Assembly: GCA_019428815.1 (NCBI GenBank)
Contig: JAHYJW010000005.1
Coordinates: 1 to 51,847 of the forward strand
Direction: 5' to 3'
DNA from: Patescibacteria group bacterium
Lineage (GTDB): Archaea; Nanobdellota; Nanobdellia; Pacearchaeales; GW2011-AR1
Length of the DNA stretch: 51,847 nucleotides
A program made the translations under genes and the position numbers. Position 1 is the first letter of the stretch, and every line of letters starts with the position of its first letter. Positions 1 through 9,393 of this stretch are shown one piece after another. The notes below the pieces were generated by a model. The model made no database searches. It was not told the origin of the DNA and saw only the letters and a list, made by a program, of their open reading frames with translations.

Positions 1-2327
1 AAAACTACAACAGCAATATTCTTTTTTAATGCCTCCTCAACAAAAACCTGGGCAGAGATACTTTTACCTCCTCCTGTTGCTCCCGCAACAACCATGTGTG
101 TTGTAAGATCGTCCATATTGTAATAAGCATCAACATTTGTTTCAGCAATTTTTCCTATTTTTAAGGCTCTTTCTCCCTCTTTAGGCAAAGAAGAAAAATC
201 TCTAGAAATTTTGTATCTCTTCTTTTTGTCCATATGTAATTTATATGCAAAAAGATTAAGGCTTACAAAACTCAAAAAAACAACGCCCACAAGGATAGTC
301 CATAAGGGTATTCCAAAAAAGGTATTTAGATAAAAGGGTTTTACAACTTTGAAGGGGGCTATTGCAGTTGAAAAAAGGTTAGAATATCTTGCGTCTGTAA
401 CCAGTATATAATCACCTTCGGGAAGGGGGTTTTCAAAAATTAAAGATTTTAATAAAGTAACAGAAGAAATTAATTCTACTTCTTCAGAATCCGAGGCATA
501 AACTTCAGTGTTATTACTATCTAAGATTCTGTAAGTTAAAGAAACCTTATAACTCTGATCTGTCAATAAATTTTGTAAATTAACTCTAAACCTTAGTTCT
601 TCGTTGGGTTGAATAACGTCCTTTAAGAGATTTAATTCAACCAGTAATGTTTCAATATTCAATCTACGATCCACAATCTCGATTCTGATAGGAATCGTAA
701 CATTAAGATTTCCTGAAATTTCTAAGGTTCCGGTATAGACTCCTAAAGGTTCTGTTGCGTAAATTGCATATTCTAAAAGTTGGGAGTTATTGGAGGATAT
801 TTCTAAAAAATTTTCAGAAAGCCTCATCAAATTTGCGGCATCTCCACTCAAATAAAAGAATAGCCTCATAGGATCTGAACGAAAGTTGTAAATTTTTAAA
901 GAGTCTCTAATGAAGGTGTTTTGTCTAATCTGTTTTTTGATTTCATCTGGAAGGATCATATAATCTTTTCCTTCTATTAAGATTTCTTTTTCTATAGGAA
1001 TTTCAGTATACGGCCCTGTCAAAAAAGGATTTGCTACTTCCATAGTTATATTATGTTCTAAGAAGGTAACAGAGGAGTTGAAATCTAAAAGATGGTAATA
1101 GTTATCGTAATTCTGTTTAAATGCTACAAGGGGATTTTCACCAACTATCACGGTAGGGGTCATAGAATAATATCCCTCTGAGTTTGAAACAGTTGAAGAA
1201 TCTCCCAAGTATACAATTACACTTGAAAGGGGGGTTCCTCCCCCATCAGAGACCCAGCCATAAACTTGTGGTTGAATTGATTCTCCTTCGGTTTCGGGTG
1301 GAAGAGTAATATTTTTTTCGATTAAGTAATTTGTGAAATTAACTCCAATGGTGTCAACAAAAAGGCCATACCCCGGTTTAGATGAAACAAGGTGGTATTC
1401 TCCTGGAACAACTAAAAAAGAAAGATTATAAAATCCTTCCAAATCACTTTCTGTGGGATATCCTGCAACGTTTATAGATGCATTTTCTAGAGGATTTCCG
1501 TATATGTCCCTTACATAACCATACGCAGTTGCGAGCAATGTAACTCCCACTCCCCCCTGCGGACAAAAATCATAGGGATTTGAAAAAAAGTAATACCTAA
1601 CAGTCGTTCCCTCAGGCATAGGTAATATCATTTGATAATTAATGGTAAGATCAGGGTCATATCCTGATTGAAATTCTGTTGAAACATGACTTACAAAAAC
1701 AAGCTCCCCCGAAATATTAAGTGCCCCAATATCAAATACCTCATTATTTCCATCATACTTGTAAGTATAAGTATAAAGAACGTTTTCAATAATTTCCTCT
1801 CCGATAGTAAAGTTCTTTTGGAGGACAAAGGTATCTTCTGAACAAACAACTGCATCTTCGGGACATTCCATAAAATCGTTAATCATTTCGTGGGTTGCAG
1901 GTTGGATATTCTCAATATTATCAAAGTTAAGCGTGGGAGAAGTAGCTGCAAAAATTAAAGGACCATCTGGAAGATCGTGTTGAATACAATCAAAGAATAA
2001 ATCAACTCTCTCGATACTCCCACCGGGGATATCCCTATAAATTTGTTCCATAAAATCCGGGACCCTTAAAGCAAGCCCATAAATGCCCCCCCAACTAAAG
2101 GTCTGTTTTTTATAGGTAAGATTAATGTAGGTGATATATCCTGCTTTGCTATCTAAATATGTTGAATACCCTGTAGGATAAACATGTTGAATAAAGATTA
2201 CCCAAGTTAGATAAACCGAGGAAAAAAGAAAAAGAATTATTAAAAAGCTGTAAATAATCCTCTCTTTTTTACTTTTAAGAACTTCATTTCTGATAGTAGT
2301 CATAAAAGAATCCTTTTTTTTACGCAT
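1..2327 (-). CDS. Partial (runs off left edge) membrane protein: N-terminal TM, long extracytoplasmic region with carboxypeptidase-regulatory-like/Ig-like segments, second TM, then HerA/VirD4-type P-loop ATPase start
   Basis: Manual translation from ATG at 2327-2325: MRKKKDSFMTTIRNEVLKSKKERIIYSFLIILFLFSSVYLTWVIF...; near the window edge ...NMDDLTTHMVVAGATGGGKSISAQVFVEEALKKNIAVVVF, with Walker A GATGGGKS at about 60-83. Not in the ORF track because it has no stop in the window. Confidence 0.8.
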   Translation of the reverse strand, partial: MRKKKDSFMTTIRNEVLKSKKERIIYSFLIILFLFSSVYLTWVIFIQHVYPTGYSTYLDSKAGYITYINLTYKKQTFSWGGIYGLALRVPDFMEQIYRDIPGGSIERVDLFFDCIQHDLPDGPLIFAATSPTLNFDNIENIQPATHEMINDFMECPEDAVVCSEDTFVLQKNFTIGEEIIENVLYTYTYKYDGNNEVFDIGALNISGELVFVSHVSTEFQSGYDPDLTINYQMILPMPEGTTVRYYFFSNPYDFCPQGGVGVTLLATAYGYVRDIYGNPLENASINVAGYPTESDLEGFYNLSFLVVPGEYHLVSSKPGYGLFVDTIGVNFTNYLIEKNITLPPETEGESIQPQVYGWVSDGGGTPLSSVIVYLGDSSTVSNSEGYYSMTPTVIVGENPLVAFKQNYDNYYHLLDFNSSVTFLEHNITMEVANPFLTGPYTEIPIEKEILIEGKDYMILPDEIKKQIRQNTFIRDSLKIYNFRSDPMRLFFYLSGDAANLMRLSENFLEISSNNSQLLEYAIYATEPLGVYTGTLEISGNLNVTIPIRIEIVDRRLNIETLLVELNLLKDVIQPNEELRFRVNLQNLLTDQSYKVSLTYRILDSNNTEVYASDSEEVELISSVTLLKSLIFENPLPEGDYILVTDARYSNLFSTAIAPFKVVKPFYLNTFFGIPLWTILVGVVFLSFVSLNLFAYKLHMDKKKRYKISRDFSSLPKEGERALKIGKIAETNVDAYYNMDDLTTHMVVAGATGGGKSISAQVFVEEALKKNIAVVV

Positions 2328-2455
2328 AATTAGAAATAATCGAGGTAATTAATAAATCTTATTATACTCTATTTAGTTTATCTTCGAGAATTTAACGTCC
2401 ATTTTAAAGGAAACTTAGACTTAGAAATATTTATAAAATATGCTCGCCCCCTTTA

Positions 2456-2485
2456 GTTACTAAAAGTTACTAAAAGTTACTAAAA
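2456..2485. repeat. Three tandem 10-bp direct repeats GTTACTAAAA
   Basis: gttactaaaa x3 at 2456-2465, 2466-2475 and 2476-2485. Confidence 0.9.
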
Positions 2486-2577
2486 ATTAAGCTTTAGTAG
2501 GAAGGATAATTAAAAGGAGGGGGTAAGAGACATTTAGAAAGATTTTATATAGTTCATTTAATGTTAAAGATGTAAAG

Positions 2578-2602
2578 GTTACTAAAAGTTACTAAAAGTT
2601 AC
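2578..2602. repeat. Second block of 10-bp repeats GTTACTAAAA (2 copies + GTTAC), ending at the start codon of the RHH gene
   Basis: gttactaaaagttactaaaagttac immediately before ATG at 2604. Confidence 0.9.
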
Positions 2603-2603
2603 C

Positions 2604-2756
2604 ATGGCAGATACTGTGAAAATTGATAGTAAAATCCTAGAAAGGGTGGAAAATCTCTTAAAAAAAGGAGAGAAAAAGATAAAATACGCAAATAAAAAAC
2701 ATTTCATTAACCTTGCGGTTTTAGAACTCTTAAAAAAGGAGGAAAAGAAAAAATGA
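2604..2756 (+). CDS. Small ribbon-helix-helix-like DNA-binding protein (50 aa)
   Basis: MADTVKIDSKILERVENLLKKGEKKIKYANKKHFINLAVLELLKKEEKKK*; below the ORF track length cutoff; ATGA overlap with the next gene. Confidence 0.7.
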   Translation: MADTVKIDSKILERVENLLKKGEKKIKYANKKHFINLAVLELLKKEEKKK

Positions 2757-4906
2757 ACCCTAGAATAAAAGAGTTTAAAAAAGATTTTTCAAATCAAAGG
2801 TGCCTGGGGGAGGGGACATATAAAAAATCTGGAGCGGGATTACTAATTATAATAACCCTCTTTTTTTTGATTATCTCTTTAATAACCCCCTCTGGAGAAG
2901 GGTCAACAAATTCCGGGGGGATTGAAATAGATATTTCAACAAATGTTTCAGTTTTAGACTTTGGGGCTGAGAGTATAAAAATAACTTGGTCTATAGAAAT
3001 TAATCAAAGTGCTAACCCCTGGGGAGAATTAGACCAGACTTTTTTTAGGGTTTTTTGTCCCGATGAAACAGTATTAATCAATGAGAGTTACAATGATCAA
3101 AGTTCGGGAGAATTAAGCTTCTCCCCCGAAGAATTAACAGTAGTGGGAATTTATGAGATTAAGATCAATGCAAATGTGACTACCGGGGAAAGTGAAGAAA
3201 AAACCATTACTTTTGAAGTTTTGGCAGAAGAAGAGGAAGAGGAGGAAGAGGAAGAAACTGAAAGCGAAGAAGAATATGAAATAGAGGTTAGTTTAATTTC
3301 TCCAAGCCAAAATTCAAGGTTCAAAGTTTCAGAAGTTAATCTCTCTTTTTTAGTTGAATCTGAAGAAGAAGTGGACAAATGCATCATTGAGATTTTTAGA
3401 TTAGAGAACATGACAGGTTCCTCTATTTCGTCAGGAAACTTATTCAAAAAAGAAGTGTTAAAAGATGTGGATGTAGACAAAACAATTACTAAAAAAATCT
3501 CCGGGTTAGTGAGGGGGAAATACTTTTGGTACGTAACATGTTCAGATGATATTAAAGAGAATAGCTCTTTAACAAAAATTTTCTATGTTGATAGTTCTTA
3601 CGAAAGGGAAGAGGAAGTAGAAGAATTATTAGAGGCTATGAATAACTTCTTAGAAAAAGAAAAAAGTTTTAATATAGAAACCAAAAAAGTTGTAAAAGAA
3701 CTAGGGATTATAGAAGAAATAAGTTCTCATAAAAAGAAACTTCTTCAAATGAGGATAGATCTAAAAAATAACTTCCAGTATATCGCCGGGGAAATAAGGA
3801 GAGAAGAAAGAAAAAAGGAGATTAATGAATTTTTAGATTATTTGATAGAAAATCTTCCTACTTCAGTCGAAGTTATTCAAAGTGAGGAATACACAAAGAA
3901 TGTTTTAAGTCAAGAAATTTCAGATGTGATAAAAGGATATATCCATGCAAAGAACATCATCTTAAATTCCAGAAGTACCAATCGATTAATTAAAGACAAT
4001 GAAGAACTTCAACATAAAATAAGTGTTTTAACTAAAACCCGAAAGGTAAAAATTGATTACTTTGATGATAATGAAAAAAGGTTTATTTTAGTAACTAAAG
4101 AGATTAGTCTAAAAGAAAATCTTACAGATTATTTGATTATTGAAAAGATTCCAAAACAAATAGATATCACAAAAGACGTGTCTTTTTTGGGAAAAAATCC
4201 AGAAATCTTAGAAGAAGAATCTTTAATCTTAATTAAAAAACAGGATTTAACGAATTCCACTTTTTCATATTCCATTGAAGATCTAGAAGACATTAAAAAA
4301 ATAGAAATGACTGAAACCGTCATATTTGCAGAAAAGATTATTGAAACGAAGGCAAGGAATATCCTCACTGGTTTTTCTTCTTTTATTGACAATTTCGGAG
4401 GTTTTGAAACTGAAGATTTTTGGTTTTATTTTAGGTGGATTTTATTTGGAGGGTTTCTCCTAGTAGCATCTATTTTTGGGTATAATGAGATAAAGTATAC
4501 TCTAATACCTAATTCTGAAGAAACAAAGAAAATAATGGGGCTTATTCAAGACGCATATCGGTCTTTAGATTCTTGTGAAAAGATAAAAGGGGCCAAGGAA
4601 AGGGAGCTAGAGATAATGAGATCTAAAAAGAACTATTATCTTGCCACAAAGATTTATCCCGAACTAGGAGAAGATTCACGAGCTTATGTTTATGATAAGA
4701 TGTTAAAACTTAGGCGGTTGATAAATGAAAAAGAGGTTTATTATACAGTAGAGGAATGTATAGAAAAATTAAGGGACGGTAAAAAAGAAGGAGCTATAGA
4801 TATTTATAAAAGAATCAAAGGATTATACCCTAAAATTTCCGAGGAAGCAAAGGAAACAATCTTTTCCAAGATAGAACCTTATCTGGATTTTTTAAAAGAA
4901 AATTAA
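2753..4906 (+). CDS. Membrane-anchored surface protein with Ig/Fn3-like ectodomain, acidic linker, second TM and cytoplasmic helical tail
   Basis: 717 aa ORF; hydrophobic segment near N-terminus (GLLIIITLFFLIISLI) and TM at WILFGGFLLVASIFGY; EEEEEEEEEE tract. Confidence 0.75.
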   Translation: MNPRIKEFKKDFSNQRCLGEGTYKKSGAGLLIIITLFFLIISLITPSGEGSTNSGGIEIDISTNVSVLDFGAESIKITWSIEINQSANPWGELDQTFFRVFCPDETVLINESYNDQSSGELSFSPEELTVVGIYEIKINANVTTGESEEKTITFEVLAEEEEEEEEEETESEEEYEIEVSLISPSQNSRFKVSEVNLSFLVESEEEVDKCIIEIFRLENMTGSSISSGNLFKKEVLKDVDVDKTITKKISGLVRGKYFWYVTCSDDIKENSSLTKIFYVDSSYEREEEVEELLEAMNNFLEKEKSFNIETKKVVKELGIIEEISSHKKKLLQMRIDLKNNFQYIAGEIRREERKKEINEFLDYLIENLPTSVEVIQSEEYTKNVLSQEISDVIKGYIHAKNIILNSRSTNRLIKDNEELQHKISVLTKTRKVKIDYFDDNEKRFILVTKEISLKENLTDYLIIEKIPKQIDITKDVSFLGKNPEILEEESLILIKKQDLTNSTFSYSIEDLEDIKKIEMTETVIFAEKIIETKARNILTGFSSFIDNFGGFETEDFWFYFRWILFGGFLLVASIFGYNEIKYTLIPNSEETKKIMGLIQDAYRSLDSCEKIKGAKERELEIMRSKKNYYLATKIYPELGEDSRAYVYDKMLKLRRLINEKEVYYTVEECIEKLRDGKKEGAIDIYKRIKGLYPKISEEAKETIFSKIEPYLDFLKEN

Positions 4907-4924
4907 TCTAATAAAAATATAAGA

Positions 4925-7597
4925 ATGAAAAAAAGACAAATAATAAGTTTATTTAAAGTAAGAAATGTTCCCCCTTTAGCCTTAACAATTGGAATAATCT
5001 TCTTAATAGGGATACTTCTTTTTTATATTAATTTTCAAAAGATGGAAAATTTTTCAGAAGAAGAAAATTTAGTGATTAAATCTGAAAAACTCTTGGAATT
5101 TAAAGGAAACCTTTCTGAAGAATTTCCAGAGGGAAATCTTGAACTAACTAATTGTGGATTCAATCTCTTCATAGAAGTCCAAAAGGCAGAACATTTAGAT
5201 TCAAAAAAGAATTTTGTTTCAGATATATATAAAGAGATTAAAGAATTAGACGGGCTATGGAGCCCAAAGATAAACAATGAAGAATACGTAAGGGTTGTCT
5301 TTAAGGAAAATCTATCTTCTTCAAATTATATAAAAGTGTATCCTAAAATAATTTCTGGGGATCCTAAAATTGATGTTTATGAAATGAATCAAGAAAATTT
5401 AATTGGAACATTAAATCAGATCAGAGACTATGGATCAAACGATATTTATTTAACAGAGTTAAAGGGGGTTCAAGATAGTTTTGATTTAAGGATACGAGAA
5501 GGCATTCTAGCATTTAATTATATTGTAGATCCTATTGCTTATCCGAATGGAAGCATAGAACTTAGAGCTAGAGAATGTGCTCTACAAAGTTTACAAGTCA
5601 ACAGAGATACCTTTGATTTGAGCTGTGGAGGGTCTTATCCTTCTTCATGTGGTACATTGGGGGATAGGGTAAGCTGCGATGACTTAGAATACGAAACCGC
5701 GCAATCTACAAGACAAGGGGGTACCAGAAATTATGGGGGGGTGAGGGTCACTTCTTATAATCCAAGCATATTAAATTGTGGAAATATCACCAGTGTTGAA
5801 ATTTGTTATAAATTTTGGGGGGCTCCTGATGGAGATAGCATATGTTATGTAGATGTTAGCAATGATAGTGGGACAACCTGGTCGAGTAATACTCTTGCAA
5901 GTTGTTATGTCTCTGAACCTACTTCAGTTGAATGTATTAATGTAACCTCTAATTTTAGTTGGCAGTGTTCTAATTTTTTTGGGTCCACAGGAACAAGAGC
6001 AATGGCAAGAACTCAGGCTTATGGTGCAAATAATCGTCAAACAAGAACCTGGTCTTTTGATGTCTTATTTTTTAATGTAAGTTATGAAGCTAGAGAATTA
6101 AATGAAGTCCTTATTGGTTTAAATTCTCCTAGTTTAGGAGATACAATAAGTTCCTATGAAGCAATCTTCAATTATACGCCTTTTTCTCTAGAGGAGATAT
6201 CTAATTGTAGTCTTTGGGATAATTCTACCGGAAACTGGCAGTTAAGTGAATCAAACCAAAGTTTAGTTATAAGTGGAGAACCAAATTATATAAACAAAAC
6301 ATACTCTCAACAAGGAGCTTACTTATGGAACATCCAGTGTTATAATAACTTAGGAGTATCTTCTTTTTCAGAGAGTAACTTAACTTTTAATCTTGAGCTT
6401 CCAATAAAAGTGTTGAGTGTTCAAACAAATTCCAGTTTGGGTTGTGGTACCGAAAATTATGTAAAAGTAACTTGCGAGATTGAAAAAGACTTTGGGGAAG
6501 TTGATGCTGTAAGAGTTCTTGCTAATGGGCCCCTATCAAACACTACTTATCCTTCAATAGAAGAGGGGGAGGGGTTTTATTATTCAAATGTTCTTTTAGA
6601 TGAAATCGGAAACTGGAGTTTTGTTTGTATTGCTAATGATACCCTTGGATATGAAGACTCTCTCCCTTCTACAACTTTGATTAATTACCCCTTATTACCA
6701 AATTTAATTCTCTCTCCCTCAAATATCTGGTTTAGTAATGAAGACCCTATTGAAAAAGAAACTGTGAATGTGAGTGTACTAATTAAGAACATGGGTTGCT
6801 ATTCTTCAGGAAATTTTTCTACAGGTCTTTTTGAGGGAGACCCCTCCGAAAACGGGAAAAATGTAGTCAATCATACCACTTCTTTAGAAGGATTAGGCGA
6901 GAAGAATATAACCCTTTTTTGGAATGCGAACATAGGGAACACCAATTTGTTTGTATATGCAAATTTTTGGGATGAAGTCCAAGAGTATAGCAAAACAGAA
7001 AATCAAATTAATAAAACAATTTCGGTGACCTCTTGGCAAGTTTTTCATGGTAACGTGAGTATAGAAAAAATTCTTTCTGATTCAGAATTAAAGAGGTTAA
7101 GTGCTTGGGAAAACGGTTCAATCTTCGGGAATATCTTTATAACAGATCAAGAATCAAATATTGATTGGTCTTCTTTAAAGGCTTTAGGGAGAAATCTTCT
7201 AGGTGAGATAAGTACAAATGATTTTTTAGAATTAGATGGAATATTGGGGATGGAGAATTTTGAAGATAATCTCACCTCAGCTTTTACCTCAAATGGAACA
7301 GAGCCTTTAGAAACTCAAACATTTCAGGTTCATAATCAAGAAATTTTTAATGTGCCAATCATAAATTCTACAATAAGTTCAAATTTTATAACGGGGATAA
7401 TGTGGGACGCATCAAAGGATACTGACGGGAAATTTGGCATGTTAGATAATGAAGAGGTAGTTTTTATAACAAAAATTGATAAATCAACCCAGGGCGGTTA
7501 TGGAATTTATGATTATGAAATAAGAATTCCCGTAAGACTGAGGGAATATCATAAAGGGAATATTCAAGATCTTTTTATTTACTTTGATATCCTTTAA
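4925..7597 (+). CDS. Large surface protein (CARDB/Ig-like segments, many N-x-S/T sequons)
   Basis: 890 aa ORF, N-terminal TM (LALTIGIIFLIGILLFYI), Ig-like extracellular composition. Confidence 0.75.
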   Translation: MKKRQIISLFKVRNVPPLALTIGIIFLIGILLFYINFQKMENFSEEENLVIKSEKLLEFKGNLSEEFPEGNLELTNCGFNLFIEVQKAEHLDSKKNFVSDIYKEIKELDGLWSPKINNEEYVRVVFKENLSSSNYIKVYPKIISGDPKIDVYEMNQENLIGTLNQIRDYGSNDIYLTELKGVQDSFDLRIREGILAFNYIVDPIAYPNGSIELRARECALQSLQVNRDTFDLSCGGSYPSSCGTLGDRVSCDDLEYETAQSTRQGGTRNYGGVRVTSYNPSILNCGNITSVEICYKFWGAPDGDSICYVDVSNDSGTTWSSNTLASCYVSEPTSVECINVTSNFSWQCSNFFGSTGTRAMARTQAYGANNRQTRTWSFDVLFFNVSYEARELNEVLIGLNSPSLGDTISSYEAIFNYTPFSLEEISNCSLWDNSTGNWQLSESNQSLVISGEPNYINKTYSQQGAYLWNIQCYNNLGVSSFSESNLTFNLELPIKVLSVQTNSSLGCGTENYVKVTCEIEKDFGEVDAVRVLANGPLSNTTYPSIEEGEGFYYSNVLLDEIGNWSFVCIANDTLGYEDSLPSTTLINYPLLPNLILSPSNIWFSNEDPIEKETVNVSVLIKNMGCYSSGNFSTGLFEGDPSENGKNVVNHTTSLEGLGEKNITLFWNANIGNTNLFVYANFWDEVQEYSKTENQINKTISVTSWQVFHGNVSIEKILSDSELKRLSAWENGSIFGNIFITDQESNIDWSSLKALGRNLLGEISTNDFLELDGILGMENFEDNLTSAFTSNGTEPLETQTFQVHNQEIFNVPIINSTISSNFITGIMWDASKDTDGKFGMLDNEEVVFITKIDKSTQGGYGIYDYEIRIPVRLREYHKGNIQDLFIYFDIL

Positions 7598-8340
7598 GAT
7601 TCAGAAGTAGATTCTGTTTTTAAATTTTCTTCGGATTTATTTTTGCCATCATCTCCTTCAGAAGGATTTGGCTTTTCGTCTATAGACTTTTTTTCCTCTA
7701 AAATCTCTTTTTTTTCAGGATTTTTTTGTTCATTATCTTGGTTTTTTTCTTTTTGATTTTTCTTTTTTTTAAGAAAAAGACCTACAATTTTCTTGAAGAT
7801 TCTTACAAAAAAGTTTATGATTAAATTTAGTTTATTTTTTGAAGATTCTCCTAATCGGACAAAGATTCTAGTTATACCTCTAGAGAACTTTCTTAAAGGA
7901 GATTTAAATTCGTCAATTGCAGATTTTAAAGAATTTTTTAATTTATAATAAACTTTGATTATTTTTTTAATGAGTAACTTTTCTTTTAGAGAATGGGTCT
8001 TGATTTTTAAATTAAATAAGAATAAGCGCAATTTTATTTTAAATTTTTTAAGGGGTGAAAGACTAAGGTCAAGAGTTTTAGATTTAAAGGGTTTTATTTT
8101 TTTCTCTTTTTTTCCCTGTTTTTTTCTTGAAAATTTATAAATTTTCTTTTTTGTGATCAAATCGGATACTTTTTTATAATAAATTTCTCTTGCATTTTTT
8201 AGTTCTTTTTTATAATTTTCTTCTAAGGATTTTTGTTTATGCTTATTTTTATTTTTCTTAGCATCTCGATTAGTTAAAAATTTATTTTTTGCATTTTCTA
8301 TCTTTTGATTATATTCTGATTCTATTTCTTCTAAGTCCAT
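7594..8340 (-). CDS. Lysine-rich hypothetical protein
   Basis: ORF extends to 8385; internal start MDLEEIESEYNQ at 8340 avoids overlap with the upstream gene; highly basic. Confidence 0.55.
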   Translation of the reverse strand: MDLEEIESEYNQKIENAKNKFLTNRDAKKNKNKHKQKSLEENYKKELKNAREIYYKKVSDLITKKKIYKFSRKKQGKKEKKIKPFKSKTLDLSLSPLKKFKIKLRLFLFNLKIKTHSLKEKLLIKKIIKVYYKLKNSLKSAIDEFKSPLRKFSRGITRIFVRLGESSKNKLNLIINFFVRIFKKIVGLFLKKKKNQKEKNQDNEQKNPEKKEILEEKKSIDEKPNPSEGDDGKNKSEENLKTESTSES

Positions 8341-8359
8341 TTTAAGGAGGGATCTTTTT

Positions 8360-8701
8360 TTATTTACATAAACAAATACAATCATTACAATTTCCCAAAT
8401 TTGATGTAAAATTAGAACTATAAAATTTTAATGACCGCACCTCACATTCTGCCATACACATACTAGCACAGTCGGATTCGGTTTCAATGGGATGGATTAA
8501 TTGACCCGCAATAAGAGAACATCTATCGATTATGTTAAATGATTGAGGGGGTTGGCCAAAATTTTTTAGAGGATTTTCCATTAAACCCATCTCTATGAAG
8601 AAAAAGAAAAGGGTTATGAAGAAAAAGAAAATTGATAAATAAACTAGAATACCCCTGATAGGTTTAGGTTTTATAAATAAAGAAAATTTTTTTTTATTCA
8701 T
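8360..8701 (-). CDS. Small single-TM protein with Cys-rich C-terminus
   Basis: MNKKKFSLFIKPKPIRGILVYLSIFFFFITLFFFF...CASMCMAECEV...CNDCICLCK. Confidence 0.6.
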   Translation of the reverse strand: MNKKKFSLFIKPKPIRGILVYLSIFFFFITLFFFFIEMGLMENPLKNFGQPPQSFNIIDRCSLIAGQLIHPIETESDCASMCMAECEVRSLKFYSSNFTSNLGNCNDCICLCK

Positions 8702-8733
8702 TTAGTAAAAATAGGCTAAACCAAATTTTGTGG

Positions 8734-9300
8734 TTATTTATTTTTTTGAGTCTTTTTCTTTGAAATTATTGGATTCTTTTTTGAAAGGTGTTGTTTACAT
8801 AATTTCACAAATTCTGAAAGCGTTTCCTTTAAACTTCCTTCCTCTTCTTTAATCTCTTGTTCTTTTTCAATAAGTTCAATGTAAATCTCTTTCCAATCTT
8901 TCTCTAATTCATGTAATTTTTCTATCTTTTCATCAAGTTCTTTTTTGAGATTCGAACCAAAATTTTTAACAATTACGTCTGGTTTTTGATTTTCCCAATA
9001 ATCTCTCATTTGAGAAACAATATCTCCGGGCTTGAATTTATTTTCATACCAATTTTCTAATTCATCAATATCTTGAATTTCATCTTGAACATTCTCTAAG
9101 ATGTTTTTAAAAAATCCAGTTTCAGATTTTAGGTTTAATCTTTCGGGTTCTTTTGTTTCTTCTACCCTGTCTTCAAAATCTCTAAGAGAATTTCTTTTCT
9201 TTTTTTTATTTGGGTAAGAATTTTCAGGAATTTCTATTGCAAGATCAGGTAAAACTTCTGGAATTTCCCTCTTTTTTTTAAAAATATTCATAAAAACCAT
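8734..9300 (-). CDS. Charged coiled-coil hypothetical protein
   Basis: 188 aa, heptad-like Glu/Lys-rich; real start may be the downstream Met (MNIFKKK). Confidence 0.55.
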   Translation of the reverse strand: MVFMNIFKKKREIPEVLPDLAIEIPENSYPNKKKKRNSLRDFEDRVEETKEPERLNLKSETGFFKNILENVQDEIQDIDELENWYENKFKPGDIVSQMRDYWENQKPDVIVKNFGSNLKKELDEKIEKLHELEKDWKEIYIELIEKEQEIKEEEGSLKETLSEFVKLCKQHLSKKNPIISKKKTQKNK

Positions 9301-9393
9301 TTTATTTTTATAGAAAGAGGATTACCTATTTAAAGCTTTTGCAAGCTCAAAAAAATTTTAATTTTTAATCATTTCTCGACGAGAAAAAGGACC

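Noticed and set aside
3151-3480. Minus-strand ORF (109 aa)
   Set aside because: Antisense to the 717-aa gene; Ser-rich product is the mirror of the GAA/GAG-rich acidic coding strand.
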